Origin: Euryarchaeota archaeon UBA550
GTDB taxonomy: Archaea > Thermoplasmatota > Poseidoniia > Poseidoniales > Poseidoniaceae
DNA: 7,953 nt
Assembly: GCA_002506705.1 (NCBI GenBank)
Contig: DAYA01000038.1
Location: forward strand, 1-7,953
Reading direction: 5' to 3'
The translations under genes were made by a program, and so were the position numbers. Below are positions 1 to 6,093 of this stretch, piece by piece (within the stretch, counting starts at the first letter, position 1; the number at the start of each line of letters is the position of its first letter). The notes below the pieces were generated by a model. It was not told where the DNA came from. It did not search any database and was given only the letters and a program-made list of their open reading frames with translations.

Positions 1-8
1 AGCGAATG

Positions 9-16
9 TTTTTTTT
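9..16 (+). terminator. possible oligo-T terminator of a plus-strand gene lying left of the window
   Basis: A run of eight T residues lies on the plus strand in the 90-base gap left of the first gene. Archaeal transcription commonly ends at such oligo-T tracts without needing a hairpin. It would serve a plus-strand transcript entering from the left, since on the minus strand it reads as an A run. The upstream gene is not visible, so this is tentative. The rest of positions 1-90 holds no open frame that I can support. Confidence 0.25.
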
Positions 17-90
17 CACCAAAACTTACACTTTACATCATGTAGCGTAGGCCAACTAGTGAAAACCAAATTACGCAATTCCCACACTAA

Positions 91-1305
91 TCATGAGATT
101 GGTATTACAATGGAAATCGATTCCCTATGCTGGTCCATTCTGATATACAACTGTAAACGGTCGTGACTCGAATCACAATTATTATTGGTATTATCCACTA
201 TTGAGATTGTATCACCATCTTGCGGAGAGTCCTCATCTGCTCCATTAAATGTTTCAATAGCTTCAATGCGTGTTGTGTATTGATCATTGCTATCGAAACA
301 ATAGGCGTCGACTTTCCAATTTTCACCCCAATCTGTGTTGTCACTCCAGTGAGACCAATCGGCTGTATTAGAAATTGTGATAGTTGCAATGTTATCGCCA
401 CCTTGACTTGTGAGAGAATCCGGATGGTCTACTACTGTGAATGTAACTCCTGTAGGGCAGGTTGAAGAACCTTGACCGGTCAACCAATCCAAATCAGCCT
501 GTGGAATCGATAATGATTGATACAGTTCTTCTTGTACTTCGAGACCATCTACAGCCCTGTAACTGCCCTCGACATTGAGATTAAGAGGAGCAACAATTGG
601 AATTGTTGTTGAGGCACCTGAATCATCTGATGCAATAACAAAAAATGATTTTTGAATTATTAGTCCGCACTCGACCAAAGGAGACTCATCATCTTCCGTG
701 AAATCGGTTATCCTGCTATATGATGTGCCGACTTCCAAAGGCGCTAAGAATCCACCATTCAATGTGTCACCATTTGCGAGTTGGATTGAGGATTGACTAT
801 CTATTGCACCTGAATTTGATGGGAAGGTGATGTCAACAACTCCATCCATATCCTGATCTATGCCTACTGACGTGACTGTACCGTCTAAATCATATGCGAA
901 CCATTCCATCATAAACGCAATTGACATGGTTCCATCTCCATCATCTACAAGATAACCATACGTTTCTCCTCCTGATGTAGACCATACCTTGGCACTTAGA
1001 ATTGGAGGTTGGTTCAGGACGATATTGGAATTTGCTCCTCCAATATCAACTACTTCCCAACCGGTTGACATGCAGGCTTGGAAGTTTACATCATCTTCAA
1101 CGTAGTAAAGACGACCCAATGTGCTTGAGTCACATGTTGGTAAATCCCCGGAAGATTGGACGTAGTAGGTTGGCCAATCATCAGGCGATTCCCCAAGTTC
1201 AACGTCATCTCCTTCTGATGTTTCTACATCGGAGTTGCCTATACATCCGGAGAGGGTCATTGTTGTCATTATCAAAGCAAGCAGCAGAGTTTTGATTCTC
1301 TTCAT
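91..1305 (-). CDS. secreted lipoprotein of unknown function with an Asp-rich loop
   Basis: I do not recognise a named family. From the ATG at 1305 the product is 404 residues. It opens with a compact lipoprotein signal peptide (start MKRIK, hydrophobic core, lipobox LSGC, lipidated Cys21), so it should be anchored outside the membrane. An acidic linker is followed by a small Cys-containing module around residues 50-88, with the phrases GRLYYVEDD and GWEVVDIGG, of a kind I associate with surface proteins of marine Thermoplasmatota. Next come an NQPP linker into probable Ig-like beta domains and a calcium-type loop (DQDMDGVVD, about residues 150-158). The C-terminal 110 residues are predicted beta-rich and end IVIPIS. 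Start choice is uncertain: an in-frame ATG at 1332 has GGAGGGA (1341-1347) 8 nt upstream and would add nine residues. I prefer 1305 because the signal peptide is then canonical and AATTAATTC lies roughly 30 nt upstream as a possible TATA element. The gene is divergent from the M28 peptidase. Function is unknown; binding or adhesion is only a guess. Confidence 0.85.
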   Translation of the reverse strand: MKRIKTLLLALIMTTMTLSGCIGNSDVETSEGDDVELGESPDDWPTYYVQSSGDLPTCDSSTLGRLYYVEDDVNFQACMSTGWEVVDIGGANSNIVLNQPPILSAKVWSTSGGETYGYLVDDGDGTMSIAFMMEWFAYDLDGTVTSVGIDQDMDGVVDITFPSNSGAIDSQSSIQLANGDTLNGGFLAPLEVGTSYSRITDFTEDDESPLVECGLIIQKSFFVIASDDSGASTTIPIVAPLNLNVEGSYRAVDGLEVQEELYQSLSIPQADLDWLTGQGSSTCPTGVTFTVVDHPDSLTSQGGDNIATITISNTADWSHWSDNTDWGENWKVDAYCFDSNDQYTTRIEAIETFNGADEDSPQDGDTISIVDNTNNNCDSSHDRLQLYIRMDQHRESISIVIPIS

Positions 1306-1340
1306 GGGAATGTTATTGTAAAGACAGTACATGAATTAAT

Positions 1341-1347
1341 TCCCTCC
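1341..1347 (-). promoter_or_regulatory. possible Shine-Dalgarno (GGAGGGA) for an alternative upstream start
   Basis: GGAGGGA on the minus strand sits 8 nt before an in-frame ATG at 1332, nine codons upstream of the start I chose for the lipoprotein gene. If used, the signal peptide would carry a longer n-region beginning MYCLYNN. The spacing is longer than the 5 nt seen at the two clear sites elsewhere in this window. Confidence 0.35.
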
Positions 1348-1431
1348 GGTAATCACACAAATTACACTCATGACAAATTACAACAAAGACGGTGCTGATA
1401 TTCTCTGAGAGTTTTGCACTTGTTGAACACT

Positions 1432-1438
1432 GAATATA
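1432..1438 (+). promoter_or_regulatory. possible TATA element for the M28 peptidase gene
   Basis: GAATATA lies in the 184-base divergent gap between the lipoprotein gene and the peptidase gene. Transcription would begin about 26 nt downstream, near 1461, giving a leader of roughly 25-30 nt to the ATG at 1490. No Shine-Dalgarno is visible in that leader. This rests on base composition and position only. Confidence 0.25.
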
Positions 1439-1489
1439 GCACACCAAGAGCCCCATAGGTTCAAGTTGTTTGCAATATGCGCGAAGCGC

Positions 1490-2899
1490 ATGAGTCGCAG
1501 GATATCGGCCCTCGTCTTAACCACCCTTTTCGTTATCGCACCACTAGCAGGGTGCTTTGGTGACGAGAAAGCCACAGAAATTGTGCCTGAGGACTCATTT
1601 CAAATCGACTTCGTTGACCCAGAAAATGCAGTCCTACGCTCTGGTGAATTCCACGACTTTACGTTGGAAGGAAAAGGAAATGCAATCTCCACCGAACCAG
1701 ATGTTATGATTTTCATCAACGGCACTTACGTTGTTAGCCATAGTGTGATGGTTGAGGATAATACAGTGTACGGTCAATTCCTAACAACGCCCTACGTTAC
1801 GGAAGTTAATATCACATTCATGGCGGATGATGGACAATCTGAAATCATCAAGGTACCAATCACTGAAGGTACACCAATTGTGAACGGTGAAGAATGGTTT
1901 AGAAAAATCGATTTCATCACTAGCGTATGTACTGACACCACAAAGTGTGGAGGATATGTCAACCGGTGGATGGGGGCAGGTAACGGTTTCTTTGAGAGAG
2001 CTGCTGAGTACTTCAAAGGTCAGTTTGAGGGATTAGGTTACGAAACATACCTACTCAGAGTCACGGACCACGGTAACTTAGCCCAACCAGAGAGTCTGAA
2101 CGTTATCGCTTGGAAGCAGGGAAGAAATGACAACTGCGTTCAAGGAATGGGTGGACACATGGACATTGCACCTCCGGGTGGACCTCCTGGCGGTGGTACA
2201 TACGAAGGTGCCTATGACAACACCGCAGGAACAGTAGCCATGCTACTGTATGCAAGAGCATTTGCAGACCTAACATTCGAGTGTGACACCTTCCTAGCAC
2301 TATGGTCAAGCGAAGAAGAAGGACTACGTGGCTCAAACGCCTTCGCAAACAACCAATGTGATTACTGCCTACCTCATGACAAAGAGCTTGAATTCTACAT
2401 CAACATGGACATGATGGGTATGTCTTGGCCAGCCAAGAAAAATGGAGTAGGCGACCCATTCCCTTACCATGCATGGTCTGGACCTGACCTCAATCCTGAT
2501 GTGCAGGATGTTGCAATTACATCAGTCTTGGACCACGTCCACCGTAACGTAATGAAAGCACCGATGGACCTGCGAATCGATGGTACGTACGGTGCTGGCT
2601 GTGACCAGCACTGGGATGAGCATGCAGACTTAGTATTCGATGTGCACGAGGATACATTCGGTCGCTCAGACCACGTCACATTCAGAGAGTTAGGTGCGCA
2701 GACAATCTTCCACCTTGGTGCATATGATGAGGATTATTCTGCATACCATTCACCAACCGACACTCTAGACAACATGATTGAGGAAGTCGGTGGCCAAGAA
2801 GAGTTGGAAAAGAGTATGGAATTCGTGATGTGGGCAGCTATGCTTGAATTTATCATTGCAGACCAAACACCTGAAATTCGTAACATGAACGAACTGTGA
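1490..2899 (+). CDS. M28-family zinc peptidase (aminopeptidase-like) lipoprotein
   Basis: The product (469 residues from ATG 1490) is a cell-surface metallopeptidase, probably releasing amino acids from peptides outside the cell. The signal peptide begins MSRRIS and ends in the lipobox LAGC with Cys22. An Ig-like N-terminal domain occupies about residues 37-125. The peptidase domain runs from about 135 to the end and keeps every M28 signature: GGHMD (His223), AYDN (bridging Asp243), SSEEEGLRGS (Glu275 general base, Glu276 zinc ligand), NMDMMG (Asp307), RSDHVTF, and YHSPTDT (His420). This complete co-catalytic two-zinc set implies an active enzyme. The stretch between His223 and Asp243 is Pro/Gly-rich. 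Cysteine pairs such as CTDTTKC and CDYC suggest disulfides, consistent with export. A TTG eight codons upstream (1466) is in frame, but ATG 1490 gives the canonical signal peptide. The exact substrate cannot be read from sequence; aminopeptidase is the commonest M28 activity. A 56-residue membrane protein follows four bases later. Confidence 0.93.
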   Translation: MSRRISALVLTTLFVIAPLAGCFGDEKATEIVPEDSFQIDFVDPENAVLRSGEFHDFTLEGKGNAISTEPDVMIFINGTYVVSHSVMVEDNTVYGQFLTTPYVTEVNITFMADDGQSEIIKVPITEGTPIVNGEEWFRKIDFITSVCTDTTKCGGYVNRWMGAGNGFFERAAEYFKGQFEGLGYETYLLRVTDHGNLAQPESLNVIAWKQGRNDNCVQGMGGHMDIAPPGGPPGGGTYEGAYDNTAGTVAMLLYARAFADLTFECDTFLALWSSEEEGLRGSNAFANNQCDYCLPHDKELEFYINMDMMGMSWPAKKNGVGDPFPYHAWSGPDLNPDVQDVAITSVLDHVHRNVMKAPMDLRIDGTYGAGCDQHWDEHADLVFDVHEDTFGRSDHVTFRELGAQTIFHLGAYDEDYSAYHSPTDTLDNMIEEVGGQEELEKSMEFVMWAAMLEFIIADQTPEIRNMNEL

Positions 2900-2903
2900 T
2901 CTT

Positions 2904-3074
2904 ATGGTTGATGCTATTGGAGAATTATTTGCTGCAGCAGGTAGTTCCATCGCTGAGGAAAGCGAGTTTTTGAATGAAAAAAGTAAGAACAAATCCATCC
3001 TAATTCGGGTTTTATCCTACGTAATCCCCATGGCGATTCTCACTGGGATTTATTTCTGGGTAATCAGCAACTAG
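2904..3074 (+). CDS. small single-pass membrane protein, 56 residues
   Basis: An ATG four bases after the peptidase stop opens a 56-codon frame, MVDAIGELFAAAG to the end YFWVISN. The first 30 residues are a polar, partly amphipathic segment; residues about 32-54 form one strongly hydrophobic helix (SYVIPMAILTGIYFWVI) with Lys and Arg just before it, suggesting a cytoplasmic N-terminus. No family is recognised. The tight spacing implies co-transcription and translational coupling with the peptidase, as no separate Shine-Dalgarno is visible. Its TAG stop at 3072-3074 overlaps the stop of a small frame on the opposite strand. The convincing helix and placement argue for a real gene; the role is unknown, possibly an accessory to the exported peptidase. 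Confidence 0.65.
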   Translation: MVDAIGELFAAAGSSIAEESEFLNEKSKNKSILIRVLSYVIPMAILTGIYFWVISN

Positions 3075-3226
3075 CCCCCAGTAATTTTATTCCAAACGGA
3101 ACTAATCTCAGGGTCATTATTGATCCAATCTGCGATTTCTGATTTTTTGTTTCGCGACTTTCTAAAGGATAGTGTTGGTTTTGAAAAGAAATAGCAAATA
3201 ATATTCTCGCCTACACAAAAAATCAT
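3071..3226 (-). CDS. small hypothetical protein, 51 residues, ATGA-coupled to the TSP3 gene
   Basis: This frame has no internal stop from ATG (3224-3226) to TAG (3071-3073). Its ATG overlaps the TGA of the TSP3-repeat gene as ATGA, a classic arrangement for translational coupling. The product starts MIFCVGENIICYFF, has a basic middle (FRKSRNKKSE) and ends IADWINNDPEISSVWNKITGG, a soluble-looking helical tail with two Trp residues. I do not recognise a family. It fills the whole gap between two genes and shares a CTAG with the stop of the convergent 56-residue frame. Alternatives are a C-terminal extension of the TSP3 protein separated by a frameshift, or a chance frame. Confidence 0.5.
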   Translation of the reverse strand: MIFCVGENIICYFFSKPTLSFRKSRNKKSEIADWINNDPEISSVWNKITGG

Positions 3227-4314
3227 TCTTCGCAGTCTGTATTTGGATGTATTGATTCGAGGTAATTCTCTCTTGTTTCGATTAGGTTCCTTAGCACAAG
3301 TCCGTGGTATACCTTGAGTTGCTTTGAGCGTACCAATTCATTGGCTGATTCTTCGATATTGCCCAATTTGTCTAAATCTTCTGTGGACTCAATATCTGCT
3401 ATTAAATCGTTGAAAATCTTGCGACGTGAAAGGAAAAGTCCGACGTAAATCGGAACTAAGAGTAGCAGAATCACAAGTTCTTCGAAGACAATGTCCATCA
3501 GACTGGATAATGAAATTTCCAGTGCATCATCGGTATAACCCTCATAAAATGTCAATCCTCCACCATAGAAAATACCGGTATCAACACCAAAATACATCAA
3601 ATGTGGATTGCTATTTTCATCGAGGTGGTCAGAGCCTCTGTCAAGTTCTACATCATCTGGCCACCCGTCATCATCGCTATCCTCGTCTAGGGCGTTAGGG
3701 GAGCCATCACCGTCATAGTCTGGTGGAGTCAAGGTTTCATCTAACCAATCGTAATTTTCACCAGTAATCCTAGATGCTTCAATCTCATCGGTATTCGAGA
3801 TTCCATCATTATCAGCATCATCGTCTAGAACATCAGGAATTGTGTCTTCATCTACATCAGATGGCTTTGAATTGAAATTGTAAGGGTCATACATTACCAA
3901 ACCAGTTGAAGCTGCTCTCTCCATTTCATTGCGTATTCCATCTCCATCCGCATCATCGTCATAGATATCAGGCATGAAATCGCCATCCATATCTTTGCAG
4001 CCCTTCAACACAAATTTCGAGGTACCCGATACCATAGGACAATCGTCCTCATCATTATCCCAAGCATCGCCGTCTCTATTCCAATCAAGATGGTCTGGAA
4101 TCCCATCCTCGTCATAATCTGGACAGCCGAACTCTAACATCGAAGATGTACCAAAGACTAACGGGCATGAGTCATCTGTATTGTTCAATCCGTCACCATC
4201 AATGTCTAAATCAACATCATCGGTTTCTCCATCGCCATCTAGATCTGATTCTGTTGCAGATGCGTACATTGCAATCATTCCGATCAGCATCAAATATACC
4301 AGCATTCTTCGCAT
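3223..4314 (-). CDS. TSP3-repeat calcium-binding protein with one membrane helix and a cytoplasmic tail
   Basis: A 363-residue envelope protein. A signal peptide (start MRRML, hydrophobic to about residue 20, AYASA-type end) is followed by ten Asp-rich loops of the thrombospondin type-3 or calcium-binding kind: residues 24-32, 37-45, 66-74, 79-87, 108-116, 121-129, 153-161, 166-174, 199-207 and 212-220, mostly DxDxDGxxD. They are arranged in pairs, and the first two linkers carry Cys pairs (C50/C64, C92/C106) of the form CP..GTS...GC. Such loops bind calcium and form a stiff extracellular rod. After a Gly/Tyr-rich stretch (240-265) comes a membrane helix at about 278-296 followed by RRK, so the last 65 residues, predicted helical and charged, should be cytoplasmic. 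This is an outside-to-inside layout, perhaps a sensor or anchor; no ligand can be named. The start at 4314 is backed by a TATA box 28 nt upstream; MLVY three codons later is the alternative. A 51-residue frame overlaps its stop. Confidence 0.88.
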   Translation of the reverse strand: MRRMLVYLMLIGMIAMYASATESDLDGDGETDDVDLDIDGDGLNNTDDSCPLVFGTSSMLEFGCPDYDEDGIPDHLDWNRDGDAWDNDEDDCPMVSGTSKFVLKGCKDMDGDFMPDIYDDDADGDGIRNEMERAASTGLVMYDPYNFNSKPSDVDEDTIPDVLDDDADNDGISNTDEIEASRITGENYDWLDETLTPPDYDGDGSPNALDEDSDDDGWPDDVELDRGSDHLDENSNPHLMYFGVDTGIFYGGGLTFYEGYTDDALEISLSSLMDIVFEELVILLLLVPIYVGLFLSRRKIFNDLIADIESTEDLDKLGNIEESANELVRSKQLKVYHGLVLRNLIETRENYLESIHPNTDCEE

Positions 4315-4337
4315 GGCTGAGCGTACGCATGCGAGAC

Positions 4338-4346
4338 TTATTTATT
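4338..4346 (-). promoter_or_regulatory. TATA box of the TSP3-repeat gene
   Basis: On the minus strand the sequence reads AATAAATAA, centred about 28 nt before the ATG at 4314. That is the spacing expected if transcription starts at or next to the start codon, giving a leaderless mRNA. No Shine-Dalgarno lies in between. It sits in an 87-base divergent promoter region shared with the thioredoxin-like gene. Confidence 0.5.
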
Positions 4347-4370
4347 GAAGCGTGACATTAAGACGTAGGA

Positions 4371-4379
4371 TTAATGAAA
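4371..4379 (+). promoter_or_regulatory. possible TATA element of the thioredoxin-like lipoprotein gene
   Basis: TTAATGAAA is centred 27 nt upstream of the ATG at 4402, the right place for a leaderless transcript. It is a poorer match than the TATA box serving the divergent gene. No Shine-Dalgarno is seen before that ATG. Confidence 0.3.
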
Positions 4380-4401
4380 CAGTCTGTTGCGGTGTGATTC
4401 C

Positions 4402-4956
4402 ATGCGTAGAGAGTTTCTGGTATTGCTGTTGAGTTTCTGCCTGGTCCTTGCTGGTTGTACAAGCGATGATAGCAGCGAGGAGGACTCGTCTGGAGGGGAG
4501 TATGTAGAAGAGGTTGAATTATTCCCAGAGTGGGATGAGTTAACCGATGATGGCACCAATTGGTCAAGCACAAAATTGGATGGCCAGGCATACATTGTTG
4601 TCTTCTCTGCCCAGTGGTGCAATAGTCCTTGTTTCAATCTCATGCACACAATATGGGATGCGCAATCTGAATTGCCAGTGATGGTAATGTCAACCGATAA
4701 TGGCTCAGAAGTCAGTTTCGAAGACTGGCATGACAGTGCAGATGCTTACGATGATGAAGGTGATGAAGCCAATACTAACCTCACATCTTACAAGTTCCTT
4801 CTAGGAGATAAAGAGGGTCAAGAATTGGGAATAACATCTCCTGGTACAACTATCTTCGTCAACAAAGCCGGCGAGATATCTTGGAAAGGCAAATCCTCAG
4901 AAGCAAATGACGAGGAGTTAATCTTGGAACAATGGGAAATCGCCAATCAGGGCTAA
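4402..4956 (+). CDS. thioredoxin-fold lipoprotein with a CxxxC active site
   Basis: The 184-residue product has a lipoprotein signal peptide (MRREFLVLLL to lipobox LAGC, Cys19), then an acidic Ser/Glu-rich linker to about residue 40. A thioredoxin-fold domain follows: a beta strand YIVVFSAQW leads into WCNSPC, so the two cysteines (C73 and C77) are separated by three residues rather than the usual two. A later SPGTTIFV (Pro147) takes the place of the cis-proline loop, with an extra Gly between the Pro and the Thr pair, and is followed by the strand pair NKAGEISW. The TlpA/ResA-like order of strands is kept. The likely role is a membrane-tethered thiol-disulfide or metal-thiol protein outside the cell. 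CxxxC is also typical of SCO-type copper chaperones, but the surrounding SCO motif is not evident. An in-frame TTG at 4387 is rejected in favour of ATG 4402. It converges on the MerT-like gene, with overlapping stop codons. Confidence 0.85.
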   Translation: MRREFLVLLLSFCLVLAGCTSDDSSEEDSSGGEYVEEVELFPEWDELTDDGTNWSSTKLDGQAYIVVFSAQWCNSPCFNLMHTIWDAQSELPVMVMSTDNGSEVSFEDWHDSADAYDDEGDEANTNLTSYKFLLGDKEGQELGITSPGTTIFVNKAGEISWKGKSSEANDEELILEQWEIANQG

Positions 4957-5354
4957 TTCCAGAACGCATCGTCTTCCCAAGGAAGCCCTACAGCGATTCC
5001 TAGAATTTCCAACACAACGTAGTTGAAGAAAAGGTATCCAAGAATTGCGATTGTAAATGCTAGCAGAGAGACGTTGATCACCTTCTGTCTCTCTCGCTTT
5101 ACGTCATCCAATGTACAGACCCCTTGATTCCTAAAGTAGGAAACAATCCCGATAGCGACCATAATCGCTGCTATACCTAGAACTGTGGGTCTAAACCACC
5201 AGTAACCGTCTTTTCCCCAATAGAGAGTATCGGAGAGGGCAGCGGCAGTGGAGACCGATGCGAGACCGAACATCACCATGACAACGGACGGTAGACAACA
5301 CATGGATGCTACAATGGCAGAGGATGAAATCCACTTCCACAGGCCTTTGTCCAT
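4953..5354 (-). CDS. MerT-like small membrane protein with a vicinal cysteine pair
   Basis: The 133-residue product has three predicted membrane segments, at about 9-39, 56-73 and 92-122. The first carries the vicinal pair ASMCCLPS (C19, C20), the loop after the second holds GVCTLDD (C80), and a basic stretch KRERQK follows. Vicinal cysteines in helix 1 plus a loop cysteine in a three-helix protein of 116-130 residues is the layout of mercuric-ion transporter MerT, which passes Hg(II) inward. MerT usually has a pair of loop cysteines; here only one is present, so the substrate may be another thiophilic metal or a thiol. No MerP, MerA or MerR is in view. The start at 5354 is set by GGAGGAG 5 nt upstream; an ATG at 5384 is upstream of that site and rejected. 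It lies 45 bases after the phosphopantetheinyl transferase on the same strand and meets the thioredoxin-like gene head-on. Confidence 0.75.
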   Translation of the reverse strand: MDKGLWKWISSSAIVASMCCLPSVVMVMFGLASVSTAAALSDTLYWGKDGYWWFRPTVLGIAAIMVAIGIVSYFRNQGVCTLDDVKRERQKVINVSLLAFTIAILGYLFFNYVVLEILGIAVGLPWEDDAFWN

Positions 5355-5359
5355 AGCAA

Positions 5360-5366
5360 CTCCTCC
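5360..5366 (-). promoter_or_regulatory. Shine-Dalgarno that decides the start of the MerT-like gene
   Basis: GGAGGAG on the minus strand, 5 nt before the ATG at 5354. It lies inside the longer frame opened by the ATG at 5384, which makes that upstream start unlikely. Confidence 0.75.
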
Positions 5367-5384
5367 GAACTTATCATTAATCAA

Positions 5385-5398
5385 AGAGTGTATACTCT
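5385..5398. promoter_or_regulatory. 14-bp inverted repeat upstream of the MerT-like gene
   Basis: AGAGTGTATACTCT has perfect 5-bp arms (AGAGT/ACTCT) around a 4-base AT-rich centre. It lies in the 45-base gap after the phosphopantetheinyl transferase gene, about 31 bp upstream of the MerT-like ATG. It may be an operator for a metal- or redox-responsive regulator, it may overlap a TATA element (GTATAC), or the arms may form a weak terminator hairpin. Nothing in the window decides between these. Confidence 0.3.
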
Positions 5399-5399
5399 G

Positions 5400-6089
5400 T
5401 TAGAGATTATTTCTTACTGTTTTACAACCGACGCTGAAGTCTGGATTATCCTTCATTGCCTGTGCTGTTTTCTCCAACAAATCGTCTTCAGCTGTTCGTG
5501 GATTTTGTCCCGCCTTTCTCCAAGAAACTGAAACAAATAGGTCGTCGTGGACAAAAGATTCGACTTGATAATTCTCCAAAATTATGTCTCGAGGATTAAG
5601 GTGCATTCCGAGTTTTTCGGCTTTTTGAACCGCCTCTTTGGCAGTCCAGATTTCAATTGCCATTTTTGAATTTTCAATTAGAAAATTTAACTCGGAATCC
5701 TTTGCCATCATGTCAAATGCGTTGGCCTGAATCTGGCGATTTTTTTTCTCAGCATCGATGCCTATCCAATAGCCTGGCTCTACCAATGCACATACCGCCC
5801 AATCCTCACAATGGCCTATGCTGATCCCGGGTAGAGGCTCATTTTTCCAAACGCCGCTTATCCAGGAGAGGTAGGGTGCGCGATGCTCAGTTCGAAGCAC
5901 TTCTAGAGAATCCAGAGGTAAGCCCCATGCTTGAACGCACTTCTCAAGTAGAAGGCGTCCGGAGTTGTGGTCGTTTAGGCGCTTTTGTGTAGCTCGAGGG
6001 ATATCTTCAGAGAAGATGCTGCTACACTCTTGAATTGGCATTCTTGCAAGTAACATCTTGGGACCCTGCAGTGGACCCATAATTTCCAT
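5400..6089 (-). CDS. 4'-phosphopantetheinyl transferase (Sfp/HetI/PfaE type)
   Basis: This enzyme moves the phosphopantetheine arm of coenzyme A onto a serine of acyl-carrier domains, activating them. The 229-residue product keeps the family motifs in order: SGRLLLEKCVQAWG (around residue 43), HRAPYLSW (from 69), SIGHCEDWAVCAL (from 90; the usual SHS is GHC), WIGIDAEK (Asp112 and Glu114, magnesium ligands) and IWTAKEAVQKAEKLG (Trp148, Lys151, Glu152). Length and motifs match the two-lobed Sfp/HetI class rather than the short AcpS class. The start at 6089 is set by GAGGTG 5 nt upstream; a longer frame to 6134 would overlap the synthase and is rejected. Its ATG lies four bases after the stop of the KR-DH synthase, so the two are translated together and its natural substrate is almost certainly that synthase's carrier domains. 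In bacterial PUFA clusters the matching gene is pfaE. The C-terminal 40 residues are not recognisably conserved. Confidence 0.9.
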   Translation of the reverse strand: MEIMGPLQGPKMLLARMPIQECSSIFSEDIPRATQKRLNDHNSGRLLLEKCVQAWGLPLDSLEVLRTEHRAPYLSWISGVWKNEPLPGISIGHCEDWAVCALVEPGYWIGIDAEKKNRQIQANAFDMMAKDSELNFLIENSKMAIEIWTAKEAVQKAEKLGMHLNPRDIILENYQVESFVHDDLFVSVSWRKAGQNPRTAEDDLLEKTAQAMKDNPDFSVGCKTVRNNL

Positions 6090-6093
6090 TATT

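Noticed and set aside
34..44. TACATCATGTA palindrome downstream of the first gene
   Set aside because: Five-bp arms with a one-base centre cannot form a useful hairpin, and no gene start is near it; a chance dyad is the simpler view.
1403..1411. CTCTGAGAG palindrome in the lipoprotein/peptidase divergent gap
   Set aside because: Only 4-bp arms around one base; expected by chance in a gap of this size, and not placed with respect to either start.
1378..1575. 65-codon minus-strand frame across the divergent promoter and the start of the peptidase gene
   Set aside because: It covers the peptidase signal peptide on the other strand, has no signal or domain, and its translation looks like a shadow of the real gene.
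4371..4649. 92-codon minus-strand frame opposite the thioredoxin-like gene
   Set aside because: Antisense to the signal peptide, linker and active site of a supported gene; no recognisable features of its own.
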